This document shows positions 36,442 to 44,889 of a DNA stretch of 64,000 nt, in pieces. Position numbers and translations under genes: made by a program. The DNA comes from Mucilaginibacter sp. cycad4 (lineage in GTDB: Bacteria > Bacteroidota > Bacteroidia > Sphingobacteriales > Sphingobacteriaceae), in assembly GCF_034263275.1 (NCBI RefSeq), contig NZ_CP139559.1, positions 1-64,000 on the forward strand, read 5' to 3'. The notes beneath the pieces were generated by a model that ran no database searches, was not told where the DNA came from, and saw only the letters and a program-made list of their open reading frames with translations. Within the stretch, counting starts at the first letter, position 1; every line of letters begins with the position of its first letter.

Positions 36442-36828
36442 ATGAAAAAAATCTTGACTTTAATTTGCTGCACTATAGTACTTGCTGCAACATCGTGTAA
36501 AAAGGAGTATGTAACCACAAGCCCGAGTGCTACCACTATTTTTGATACTACGCCAAATTTTGTGCTCGACAATAGTATTAACGGCTATACCACAACTTTA
36601 AATGTACCCGAAATTACTGACTACTATAACAATCATGGCGCTGTTTTGGTGTATTTGGAGGATAATGGTACCTATGAACAACTACCGGATGTATATGGGG
36701 GCATAAGTTACAGGTTTGTATATGAAACAGGCAAGCTATACATTGATGCTCAAAACTCGGATGGAAGCGTACCTACAGGAGCAGGTATCCCCGGGCCATT
36801 AAAAGTAAAAATAGTTTTGGTACCGTAA
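36442..36828 (+). CDS. Small lipoprotein of unknown function
   Basis: A 128-residue lipoprotein: leader MKKILTLICCTIVLAATSC with the lipidated Cys at 19, followed by KKEYVTTSPSATTIF and a beta-rich domain (YTTTLNVPEITDYYNNHGAV, YRFVYETGKLYIDAQNSDG). It has no recognisable family. Single gene, ending at a terminator shared with fabI. Confidence 0.75.
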   Translation: MKKILTLICCTIVLAATSCKKEYVTTSPSATTIFDTTPNFVLDNSINGYTTTLNVPEITDYYNNHGAVLVYLEDNGTYEQLPDVYGGISYRFVYETGKLYIDAQNSDGSVPTGAGIPGPLKVKIVLVP

Positions 36829-36845
36829 TTTAATTCAACTCAAAT

Positions 36846-36880
36846 AAAAAGGAGCTTGGCATCATGCCAAGCTCCTTTTT
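36846..36880. terminator. Bidirectional terminator between the lipoprotein gene and fabI
   Basis: Perfect stem AAAAAGGAGCTTGGC / GCCAAGCTCCTTTTT with loop ATCAT. Confidence 0.93.
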
Positions 36881-36900
36881 ATTTATCAGTAATATTGTAA

Positions 36901-37713
36901 TTATTTAGCCATCTGGTCAATAACCGCTTGGGTTACGCCGGTAAATGAGAAACCACCGTCATGATACAGGTTTTGCATGGTAACCATTTTAGTTAGATCG
37001 CTGAACATAGTTACGCAATAATCAGCGCACTGATCGGCATCAGCGTTACCCAGCGGGCTCATTTTTTCAGCAAACTCAATAAAGCCGTCGAAGCCTTTAA
37101 CACCTGAACCTGCAGTAGTACGAGTTGGCGACTGTGAGATGGTGTTAACACGTACTTTTTTAGCCATGCCGTACTCGTAACCAAAGTTACGGGCAATACT
37201 CTCCAATACCGCTTTGTTATCGGCCATATCGTTATAACCAGGGAAATAGCGCTGAGCAGCGATATAGCTTAAAGCCAGTACCGATCCCCATTCATTAATG
37301 GCATCATGTTTCATGGCCGCTTGTAAGATGCGGTGAAGGCTTAATGCCGATATATCAAACCCTTTGTGGGTAAATTCGTAGTTGTTTTCAAAGTATGGGA
37401 TGTTTTTGCGCACGTTAACGCTCATACCTATCGAGTGCAGGATGAAGTCAACCTTGCCACCAAAATGTTCCATAGTTTTGGTAAACAGGTTGTTGATATC
37501 ATCGCCATTGGTAACATCGGCACCAATAACCGGCGCATTGCATTCTTCGGCCAGTTTATTGAGTTCGCCCATGCGTAAAGCAATAGGGGCATTTGATAAT
37601 ACAATTTCAGCACCTTCCTGTACGGCGCGTTGTGCCACCTTCCAGGCTATTGATTGCTCATTTAACGCACCGAATATGATGCCTTTTTTGCCTTTTAATA
37701 AATTATAAGCCAT
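36901..37713 (-). CDS. fabI: Enoyl-[acyl-carrier-protein] reductase FabI
   Basis: FabI makes the last reduction of each fatty-acid elongation cycle. The 270-residue protein shows the divergent SDR cofactor site KGIIFGALNEQSIAWKVA, HSIGMSVNVRKNIPY, the catalytic Tyr-x6-Lys in PGYNDMADNKAV, and the substrate loop NTISQSPTRTTAGSGVKGF. All standard. A short repeat and the ISAs1 element lie upstream of its start, leaving about 160 bases before the hairpin, so its promoter should be intact. Confidence 0.96.
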   Translation of the reverse strand: MAYNLLKGKKGIIFGALNEQSIAWKVAQRAVQEGAEIVLSNAPIALRMGELNKLAEECNAPVIGADVTNGDDINNLFTKTMEHFGGKVDFILHSIGMSVNVRKNIPYFENNYEFTHKGFDISALSLHRILQAAMKHDAINEWGSVLALSYIAAQRYFPGYNDMADNKAVLESIARNFGYEYGMAKKVRVNTISQSPTRTTAGSGVKGFDGFIEFAEKMSPLGNADADQCADYCVTMFSDLTKMVTMQNLYHDGGFSFTGVTQAVIDQMAK

Positions 37714-37871
37714 TTGTTAAGTTTTTATAATTGCGGTAAAGTTATAATTATTTGACGATTTATCAGTTAGCAGTTTCTGTAGTTAAAAGTCAAGAAAAAC
37801 GAGATGAATAAAGGGAGAATTAATAGAGCGGCTATCAATTTAAAGTAAAATGGAGAGGGCAGTGCGGTTGT

Positions 37872-37974
37872 CCTCTTGAGAGGGGTGGAGGGTGTGTTTA
37901 GCCGCCTGGCATGAATAAATATCGCATAACACACCCCAGCTACCGCGCTTTCCTACCGCGCCCCCTCTCAAGAG
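37872..37974. repeat. CCTCTTGAGAGGGG palindrome interrupted by the ISAs1 element
   Basis: Left arm 37872-37899 (CCTCTTGAGAGGGGTGGAGG) and right arm 37928-37974, ending CCCCCTCTCAAGAG. The insertion sequence entered inside the right arm; the palindrome continues beyond it (CTCTCAAGAGGGGA at 39138). Confidence 0.75.
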
Positions 37975-39137
37975 CAGGGCTGTTGCATTCTAATTTAATA
38001 GTTGTTTTAACCTGTTGATATCGTTGCAAACAAGCCTTTGCGCTTGTGCAAGGTTTGGGTAATCATTTATTCTAAATACATTAATAACTATGTTTCTGAA
38101 CACAGAAGTATTTTCAGGCGCATTGGATGTTCTAATTCGTGAAGCGTCTTCGTTAAATGTCACGTCCTTTACCCAATGAAGACTGTTTTCTATACTCCAA
38201 TGGCTTTTAATACCATGGCAGAATGTTTGCGCATTACCGATTAAGCTACTGATGAAAAAGGCGTATTCTTCCCGGATACCTCCTTTTTCTTTTACCCAGC
38301 GATGCACTTTAATAAGTTGGCTTACCCCAGCCCATGTGTTACTGATTTCCTCTGTTCCCGGGTACACCCAAACTGTTCTACGTTCTATTCGCCCTTTGTT
38401 TTTCAACAACTCAACAAACTTACTACAAACCATTGCCTCGTCCGATGTAATGGTTTCGATCTTTTTGTAAAGGTTCTTTTGATTCTTCTTCACACCTATT
38501 ATATAATTGTTATCTGTATCAATAATAGCCTCTACCGTTTTTTTTGACAATGTAATGCGTCAAGTGTAAACGTTACCCCCTGTAATCCTAAACTGGAAAT
38601 AAGCTGCTGAACTACAGAGATTTCACTTTGTTTTGAGTTGTCAACTAAACCATGGCCAACGACTTGATTACTCCTGCTACTATACAAGCTTACCAGGCTT
38701 ACAAATCGTTGTTTGTCAAGAGAATAATCGCTCATCGTCCCTTTCATTGCCTTACCATCTATATGTAGCCATTCATTTTTAGACAAATCAATATGCTGAC
38801 TGGCCCATTTATGGAAACTCTCATTTAAGCTGTTAAAGTCTAAATCTTGTATTACACGTCTTATAGTATAAAAGCTTGGAAGGCGGGCTTTATTAGGCTG
38901 AAAGAAGGCCAAAAGATCGACTTCATTCCGCTTTATAAAATCACCCATCGAACGATAGCCATGATAACCGCTCATTGTACTCATTAACACAAGCAACAGA
39001 ATGAAAGTCTGGTCATGGCGCTGGCCTGCCTTTCGCCTTATATCCGGTAACTCTGATAAATACGCTAATATGCTCTTATCCATCCTAACTTTTTTGACCT
39101 CAAGTTAACTTATAATATTTAGAATGCAACAGCCCTG
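37975..39137 (-). mobile_element. ISAs1 family insertion sequence, complete
   Basis: A 1163-base element. Perfect 19-base terminal inverted repeats CAGGGCTGTTGCATTCTAA occupy 37975-37993 and 39119-39137. It is flanked by a perfect 10-base target duplication CTCTCAAGAG (37965-37974 and 39138-39147), the size expected for ISAs1. The ends and duplication are intact, implying a recent insertion. It contains one transposase split over two frames. Confidence 0.95.
37990..39083 (-). CDS. ISAs1 family transposase, two frames joined by a possible -1 frameshift
   Basis: The first frame (38532-39083, 183 residues) covers the N-terminal DDE_Tnp_1-associated part (LPDIRRKAGQRHDQTFILL, WLHIDGKAMKGT) and ends CQKKR-stop. 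The second (37990-38550) resumes in the -1 frame with KTVEAIIDTDNNYIIGVKKN and runs to the end (HWSIENSLHWVKDVTFNEDA). The switch lies at a run of eight A (T on the plus strand, 38538-38545), readable as A AAA AAA C. A -1 shift there gives a normal 364-residue transposase with LDALHCQKKTVE at the join. Either programmed slippage or a frameshift mutation. The stop codon is inside the terminal repeat. Confidence 0.85.
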
Positions 39138-39221
39138 CTCTCAAGAGGGGAGTTGAAAAGATCTTACATATAACCATCATACTGTCTTGTCCTGAAATGA
39201 GTTTACACAAAAATAAACTAC

Positions 39222-39623
39222 ATGGAAAAGATCATTATTGATGGAAAAGGACATTATTCACTTGAATTTAAGCATTCAGTTATCAAAGAGTATTTGGCTG
39301 GCAGTGTTAGTCAAAAGGCGTTGTTGAGGAAATATGATATCAAGATACATAGTGGCATAACGCGTTGGATGCAGAAGTTAGGTTATGCAGAAGTTCCGGA
39401 AAAAGACAGATATTTGTCATCAGTAAAACCACTATCCTTGCCCGCAAAGAAGCCCCATAAAGATCCGCCTACAGGTGCCTTGTCGCAAGAACAACAACGC
39501 ATCAAAGAACTCGAACGTCAGCTTGAAGATGAGCAGCTTCGCAGTGAAATGTACAAGCGTATGATCGAGATTGCTGAACGTGATCTTAATATTCCTATCC
39601 GAAAAAAGTCGGATACCAAGTGA
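39222..39623 (+). CDS. IS3 transposase OrfA (helix-turn-helix subunit)
   Basis: A 133-residue OrfA: helix-turn-helix in the first 60 residues (YSLEFKHSVIKEYLAGSVSQ, GITRWMQKLG) and a leucine-zipper-like helix at about 85-115 (QEQQRIKELERQLEDEQLR). Near its end the frame contains A AAA AAG at 39602-39608, the classical IS3 slippery heptamer; a -1 shift there enters the OrfB frame and gives a fused protein of 448 residues. Confidence 0.92.
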   Translation: MEKIIIDGKGHYSLEFKHSVIKEYLAGSVSQKALLRKYDIKIHSGITRWMQKLGYAEVPEKDRYLSSVKPLSLPAKKPHKDPPTGALSQEQQRIKELERQLEDEQLRSEMYKRMIEIAERDLNIPIRKKSDTK

Positions 39624-40567
39624 TCCATGAGATGAAAGACATGTATACAAGGATCAGCCTTGTACGATTATGTCGGTTACTTGGTATTACCCGCCAGGCC
39701 TATTATCAGCACTTTTGGCAACAAGAAGCATCTGGAATAGAGGATACACTTATATTGCAGGAGGTTGTCAGCATTCGCCAAGACCACCGGGCAATGGGTG
39801 GCAGGAAGCTTTATGAAAAGCTGCACCCTTTTTTGCTTGATCATGGCATTAAAATGGGACGGGATGCACTGTTCGACCTGTTGTCAGCTAATGGACTGTT
39901 AGTAAAGAAACGCCGCAGGCGGCATGTGACGACCTGGTCGGGTCACCGGTTCAACAGATGGCCGAATATCATACGCAGCCTGGAGGTCGTCAGGCCTAAC
40001 CAACTGTGGGTAAGCGATATCACCTACTGGAAAGTAAAAGAAGAACATTTGTACATCAGTTTGATAACGGACGCTTATTCGCACAAAGTAGTTGGCTATC
40101 ATTTGGCTGATACCTTAGAAACGATCGAAACGATACAGGCCTTGAAAATGGCTTTAAAAGACCTGCCTGAACAATTGCCGGAGGCACTTATACATCACTC
40201 GGACCGGGGAGTGCAATATTGCACAGAAAGCTATGTAAAGCTATTACAGGACAGATACATCAAGATCAGTATGACCGAGAACGGTGACCCATTAGAGAAT
40301 GCCGTTGCTGAACGAATGAACGGCATTCTTAAAGAAGAATATCTTAAGCATCACCGGCCTGAGAATAAGCAACAAGCAAAACAATTACTGGATAGAGCTA
40401 TCGAGTTGTATAACAAACACCGGCCACACTTCAGTATCGGTCTGCTAACGCCCCAACATGTGCATGATAAAAGCTTGCTACCTCAAAAATTGTGGAAGAA
40501 CTATTATCGCAAAAACACTAACATTGTAAACGTATCACAGGACATCACTACACTTGTAAATACATAA
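39620..40567 (+). CDS. IS3 transposase OrfB (DDE integrase domain)
   Basis: A 315-residue rve-type catalytic domain with its DDE triad visible: VSDITYWKVKEEHLY (first Asp), HHSDRGVQYCTESYVKLL (second Asp) and ENAVAERMNGILKEEYL (Glu), preceded by the HTH_21-like region. The annotated GTG start at 39620 overlaps OrfA by four bases, but the frame is open back to the slippery site, so synthesis is probably by frameshift as OrfAB. Intact. Confidence 0.93.
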   Translation: MIHEMKDMYTRISLVRLCRLLGITRQAYYQHFWQQEASGIEDTLILQEVVSIRQDHRAMGGRKLYEKLHPFLLDHGIKMGRDALFDLLSANGLLVKKRRRRHVTTWSGHRFNRWPNIIRSLEVVRPNQLWVSDITYWKVKEEHLYISLITDAYSHKVVGYHLADTLETIETIQALKMALKDLPEQLPEALIHHSDRGVQYCTESYVKLLQDRYIKISMTENGDPLENAVAERMNGILKEEYLKHHRPENKQQAKQLLDRAIELYNKHRPHFSIGLLTPQHVHDKSLLPQKLWKNYYRKNTNIVNVSQDITTLVNT

Positions 40568-40621
40568 CAGGACTATCTCATAAAATGTAAACTTTTTTTA
40601 GGACGAGACATACTTCCCCCT

Positions 40622-42319
40622 TTAGGGGGCTAATAATTCCCTCGCATTCTGCAACGCACTCTCCCCCGGCTTATCACCACTCAACATTTTAGCAATTTCA
40701 AACACACGCTCATCATTGCTTAGCTGTTTAATGCGGGTAAAGGTGGCGGCCTCACTATTATCTTTATAAACAAAATAATGGCTTTGGCCTTTGCTGGCAA
40801 TTTGCGGCAGGTGGGTAATGGTAATTACCTGCAGGTTTTGCGATAAACGTTCCATGATCTGCCCCACCTTATTGGCCACTTCGCCGGATACACCGGTATC
40901 AATCTCATCAAAAATAATGGTAGGTAAAGCTGTATACTGTGCCACGATAGATTTAATGCTTAGCATCAGCCGGGAAAGCTCACCGCCCGAAGCCACCTTG
41001 CTCATCTCGGCCAAAGCATGCCCCTTATTAGCCGAAAACAAGAAGCGGATATTATCAATCCCCGTAGCCGTAAGCACAGCCGCAGGACTATCAGCACCTC
41101 CGCCAGCCGGCGGACGGGGGGGCGTCGAGTGCTGCTCAATTTTTAAGCTTGAACTTGCCATGCCCATTTCGGCCAGTGTTGCCAATACCTGTTTTTCAAT
41201 ATCCGGAATAGCTTTTTTGCGATTAGCAGATAATTCTACTGCCAGTTTTTCCAGCTCAGCTTTATCTGCAGCTATTTGTTTTTGCAGCTTTTCTATGGCT
41301 TCATCGCTGAACAGGGCTTGCTGGATCTTTTCAGATAGTTCATCCTGGATCTGCAATAATTCGGCATTGGTACTTACCCGGTGCTTTTTTTGCAGATTGT
41401 ACATCATGCTCAACCGTGTGTTCACTTCTTCGGCACGGGCCTCATCAATAAAAGTATGCTGTTCAATGGCTTCAATTTCGGCGGCAACATCTTTCAACTC
41501 AATAATAACGCTGTTTATGCGTTGGCGCAGTTCAGCTACGGCCAGGTTGTATCTTTCTATCGAACCTAAAGCCTGGCCGGCTTCTTTTAATTGGATTAAT
41601 GCGGCCATTTCACCATCCTGCAAAAGATAATTGGCGCTTAAAAGGTTGCGCTTAATTTCTTCTGCATTATTAAGGGTGTTAAGCTCCTGTTCCAAATGTT
41701 CCTGCTCATCGGCAACCAAAGCGCCTTTTTCCAGCTCATCAAACTGAAACTGAAAATAATCCAGGTCAGCCTTGGCTTTATCGCTTTCGGCAATCAACTG
41801 GTTAAGTTTGCTTAGCGATTTTTTGTAGGTACGGAATTTGGTTTGATAATCAAACAGCAAGTCCGAATGTCGGGCCACCGAATCAACTACCAGTAACTGA
41901 AAATCCGGGTCATTGATCTCCAGCGTAGCGTGCTGCGAGTGGATGTCGATCAGCTTTTCGCCTAATTGTTTCAGCGCTGTAAGGTTAACCGGGGTATCGT
42001 TCACAAAAGCACGGGATTTGCCATCGGCCGAGATCTCCCGGCGCAGCACGGTCTCCGTTTCGTAATCGAGATCGTTCTCTTCAAAGAAATCGGCCAGGTG
42101 AAAGCCGCTTATTTTAAAAGTGCCCTCGATAACGCATTTTTTTTGCTGGTTAAAAAAGTATTTACTTTCGGCCCGCTGTCCTAAAATAAGTGAAAGGGCA
42201 CCCAATATGATCGATTTACCTGCACCGGTTTCGCCGGTTAATATGTTCAGGCCGCTATCAAAACCTATCTCCAGGTTATCGATAAGCGCGTAATTATTAA
42301 TGGTTAGCTTTTGAAGCAT
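40622..42319 (-). CDS. recN: DNA repair protein RecN
   Basis: RecN is an SMC-like ATPase acting in double-strand-break repair. The 565-residue protein begins with the canonical MLQKLTINNYALIDNLEIGF, has Walker A GETGAGKS, two long coiled-coil arms (about 150-350), the signature ASGGELSRLMLSIK and Walker B IIFDEIDTGVSG. The ATG at 42317-42319 is fixed by homology and lies directly against the T-run of a hairpin, leaving no room for a leader. Its last codons (LLAP-stop) overlap a CCCCCTTTAGGGGG palindrome, and an IS3 copy sits 11 bases downstream. Confidence 0.95.
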   Translation of the reverse strand: MLQKLTINNYALIDNLEIGFDSGLNILTGETGAGKSIILGALSLILGQRAESKYFFNQQKKCVIEGTFKISGFHLADFFEENDLDYETETVLRREISADGKSRAFVNDTPVNLTALKQLGEKLIDIHSQHATLEINDPDFQLLVVDSVARHSDLLFDYQTKFRTYKKSLSKLNQLIAESDKAKADLDYFQFQFDELEKGALVADEQEHLEQELNTLNNAEEIKRNLLSANYLLQDGEMAALIQLKEAGQALGSIERYNLAVAELRQRINSVIIELKDVAAEIEAIEQHTFIDEARAEEVNTRLSMMYNLQKKHRVSTNAELLQIQDELSEKIQQALFSDEAIEKLQKQIAADKAELEKLAVELSANRKKAIPDIEKQVLATLAEMGMASSSLKIEQHSTPPRPPAGGGADSPAAVLTATGIDNIRFLFSANKGHALAEMSKVASGGELSRLMLSIKSIVAQYTALPTIIFDEIDTGVSGEVANKVGQIMERLSQNLQVITITHLPQIASKGQSHYFVYKDNSEAATFTRIKQLSNDERVFEIAKMLSGDKPGESALQNARELLAP

Positions 42320-42351
42320 AAAAAAAGTGTCCTCATTTTATTGAGGACACT
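42320..42351 (-). terminator. Terminator-like hairpin directly before the recN start codon
   Basis: On the minus strand a perfect 10-base stem AGTGTCCTCA / TGAGGACACT with loop ATAAAA and a run of T, immediately followed by the recN ATG. It could end transcripts of the M56 gene upstream, or form a 5' structure on recN mRNA. Confidence 0.85.
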
Positions 42352-42427
42352 AAATTACAAATTAAGGCTCTTTAAAAAATATTTTTTAATACTGTTTGCT
42401 AATTTATTTAGTCTTGGTTGGGGGAGT

Positions 42428-42494
42428 GAAAGTCTTAAGTCCAAAGTTCAAAGTCAAAGCAGGACTTGAGACTTTCAATTTAAGACTGCCGACT
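42428..42494. repeat. Long hairpin of AGTC-type short tandem units
   Basis: Left arm repeats AGTCTTAAGTCCAAAGTT-like units (42428-42460) and the right arm (42461-42494) is an imperfect reverse complement. Lies just after the M56 stop codon. Confidence 0.65.
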
Positions 42495-42499
42495 TAATA

Positions 42500-44494
42500 T
42501 CAGTTAGTAGCTGTATCAGTTTTTACATCTTCCAAATTGTCGGTGTCAAACTTATAATCAAAGTCTTTATCCATTTTATCGCGATACAATTTCATTTTCT
42601 GTTTAAAAGCCGGACTTTTCATGTACTCCTGCAGTTGTTTGCTGGCTTCTTTAAGGCGTTGTTGTGCTGCCCTTATTTCGGGACTGCCCTGGTAAACGCG
42701 CATTTGTTTGCCGATATTTTTCATGTCTTCCTGTAGCTTTTTTATATCAGGATTATCGTAAGCTAATCTCAGGCTATCACCCATGGCTTGCATGCGGTTT
42801 CTTTTGGCAATAAATTCCGGCGAATCATAACGGCCGCGGATTTTTTGGCCCAGGTTTTTTAACTGCTCGGTTTGGGCTTTTACTTCAGCCGGGATCTTGC
42901 TTTGCAGTTCGTCCTGGTATTTTTTGTAGTTAGGGTCTCTGTCGTCGTTATAGCTATTATATCCACGATCATGCGGAATGCCGTACTTTTTCTCCAACTC
43001 ACTGTTCATTTTTTTAAAGTCGGGACTATTGTAGTAAGCGCCGATTTTGCGGCCAATTTCACCCATCTGTTCGCTGGTTCTTTTTGATTCAGATGTTTCG
43101 CCATATTCCTTTTGAAAATCTTCGCCCATTTTTTGCATTTCGAGCTTCATTTTCTCCATGTCATCTGTGTTATAATAGGCCTGTAATGCTTTGCTTTTTG
43201 CGTCAAGCATTTCCTGTTGCTTTTTGAAGGCGTCGCTGGCGTAATATTTGCCAATCAGTTCACCTTGTTTGCTTACCTCGGCACTTAATTTTTCAAGCTG
43301 GGAATCGTTAAAGCCGTCGTAATTAAAATCATCATGACGTTGTTTGGCTTTAACTATTTCGGCCTGGGTTTTCTTTTTATAAGTTACAGCTTTTTTGGCT
43401 TTGACCTTGTGCGTTGTGTCTTCTACAAATATGGCGTGTAAGGCAGCAGGAGCACTAACCTTTTTAACAGTTAACTTGCCATCTTTAATGGTGGGGTTTA
43501 GCCAGGCAATGCTGCTAACGCCGGCAGTCGTTATAGCAATGGCCACAAGCAGGTGGCGGATATTGCCTATAGGTTTCTTGGTTTTCATGATGCGTTCAAT
43601 TCTGTTTAATAAATGATATTTTTTGCCGTTAGCAGCCAGGGCCAGCTGTAAATGCTGCTGCCTGGTTTGCTCAAGCTTAAGGAGGGCATGCGCATAGATC
43701 AACGGTTGTTGTGTGGTTTGCACAACAAGGTCATCGCAGCTGTTTTCGCGCTCCCGGTTAATAATGCGGTTAATTAATTGGGCAAAGGGATTAAAGAATA
43801 ACAGTATGGAAATAAATTGCTGCACCAGGTTAAGCAGGTAGTCGTTACGCTTAATGTGCGATAGCTCGTGCAGTAAAATGGCTTCAACCTCGGTAGCCGA
43901 TAAGTATGTAGTAAGGGTTATCGGCAACAAAATAACGGGGCTTAAAAAGCCAATCATGCAGGGCGCATCAACCATACGGCTAAAGTTTACCCACACATTT
44001 TTAGTAATGCCCAGCTTTTGGCAAAGCTCATCGGCAAAGTCCTGCAGCCTGTCGGCAGGTACCATGGTACGTTTTATCAGGCTGATCTTTTGCCAGCTTA
44101 AACTTACCTTAAGCAGGTTAAACACTAAACCAACAAAGTAAAGGGCTGATATATAGGGCAGATAGCCTTTTATAACGTATTCGTAATAACTGTTTTGTGG
44201 TCTGGCTGCTACTTCATGCAACGGCAGGTAGAAACGTGGTAATAAAGATGGTGCATTGGCGGATGTGTAATTGATCCACTCATGCAGCCTGAAGTGATGG
44301 ATAAACGTGTATGTAAACCAGGCGCTTAAAGTAAGCATAGCGCCCATAGCCCAATTATGCTTTTTAATGGCCGATAGTTGCGGCGCGCAAATGAACACTA
44401 ATCTTAAGGCAAACCATATCAGCAATCCCTGCCATAACGATTGCAGAATGGTTACGCCTAACACCTGGCTTATATTATAGAATAAGTTTTCCAT
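42500..44494 (-). CDS. M56 family (BlaR1-like) membrane metallopeptidase with 23-residue repeat tail
   Basis: BlaR1-type proteins sense a signal outside the membrane and cleave or release a BlaI-type repressor. The 664-residue protein has four hydrophobic helices (about 12-32, 45-65, 110-130, 312-332) and the zinc site HELSH at 209-213 in LLHELSHIKRNDYL. It lacks a penicillin-binding domain. Instead the periplasmic tail (about 411-640) holds eight copies of a 23-residue unit, starting at 411, 434, 457, 481, 549, 572, 595 and 618, with pattern GxxIxxxYxSPxF; the last four are exactly in phase. BlaI is encoded five bases upstream. The signal is unknown. Confidence 0.9.
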   Translation of the reverse strand: MENLFYNISQVLGVTILQSLWQGLLIWFALRLVFICAPQLSAIKKHNWAMGAMLTLSAWFTYTFIHHFRLHEWINYTSANAPSLLPRFYLPLHEVAARPQNSYYEYVIKGYLPYISALYFVGLVFNLLKVSLSWQKISLIKRTMVPADRLQDFADELCQKLGITKNVWVNFSRMVDAPCMIGFLSPVILLPITLTTYLSATEVEAILLHELSHIKRNDYLLNLVQQFISILLFFNPFAQLINRIINRERENSCDDLVVQTTQQPLIYAHALLKLEQTRQQHLQLALAANGKKYHLLNRIERIMKTKKPIGNIRHLLVAIAITTAGVSSIAWLNPTIKDGKLTVKKVSAPAALHAIFVEDTTHKVKAKKAVTYKKKTQAEIVKAKQRHDDFNYDGFNDSQLEKLSAEVSKQGELIGKYYASDAFKKQQEMLDAKSKALQAYYNTDDMEKMKLEMQKMGEDFQKEYGETSESKRTSEQMGEIGRKIGAYYNSPDFKKMNSELEKKYGIPHDRGYNSYNDDRDPNYKKYQDELQSKIPAEVKAQTEQLKNLGQKIRGRYDSPEFIAKRNRMQAMGDSLRLAYDNPDIKKLQEDMKNIGKQMRVYQGSPEIRAAQQRLKEASKQLQEYMKSPAFKQKMKLYRDKMDKDFDYKFDTDNLEDVKTDTATN

Positions 44495-44499
44495 AACGT

Positions 44500-44877
44500 T
44501 TATTTTTTATCCTGATCAAATTGATTCAAAAAGTTTTTAATAGCGTCAATCTCGTCTTTTGATGCGCGGTGCTGGCCAAGCGCCTGGATCACCAAATCGG
44601 AAGTAGAGCCTTTAAATACAGTAGACAAGATTTTATCCAAAGCGTTGCTTTGTGCTTGCTCCATGCTGAATAAAGCTTTGTATAAATGTGTTTTTGAAGT
44701 GGTGTCGCGCTCAACCATTCCCTTATCATGCATTATCTGCATGAGTTTTAAGGTGGTGGTGTAGCCAGCATCCTTGTTTTTAGCAAGCTCTTCATGAACT
44801 TCACGTACGGTGCACTGGCCCTTTTTCCAAATTACCTGTAAAATTTCAAGTTCGCTTTCTGTTGGTTTAATTTCCAT
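44500..44877 (-). CDS. BlaI/MecI/CopY family transcriptional repressor
   Basis: A 125-residue winged-helix repressor: PTESELEILQVIWKKGQCTV, then VHEELAKNKDAGYTTTLKLM with the recognition helix, and MVERDTTSKTHLYKAL, the wing and the site cut in BlaI-type proteins. The C-terminal dimerisation region follows. It is the first gene of a two-gene unit with the M56 protease. Two TACGAA-like dyads lie 13 bases upstream of its start and probably mediate autorepression. Confidence 0.93.
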   Translation of the reverse strand: MEIKPTESELEILQVIWKKGQCTVREVHEELAKNKDAGYTTTLKLMQIMHDKGMVERDTTSKTHLYKALFSMEQAQSNALDKILSTVFKGSTSDLVIQALGQHRASKDEIDAIKNFLNQFDQDKK

Positions 44878-44889
44878 CTGTCTCTCTAT

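Larger units (their letters stand above)
39183..40610 (+). mobile_element. IS3 family insertion sequence, complete
   Basis: A 1428-base element with imperfect inverted ends: left TGTCTTGTCCTGAAATGAG (from 39183), right end reading TGTCTCGTCCTAAAAAAAG in reverse (to 40610), and the TG...CA termini of the family. A 3-base duplication TAC flanks it (39180-39182 and 40611-40613), normal for IS3. It lies 35 bases beyond the ISAs1 target duplication and 11 bases from the recN stop. Confidence 0.9.

Noticed and set aside
40791..41630. 279-codon plus-strand frame opposite recN
   Set aside because: Antisense shadow of recN's coiled-coil codons; Ser/Ala-rich composition typical of a mirrored frame.
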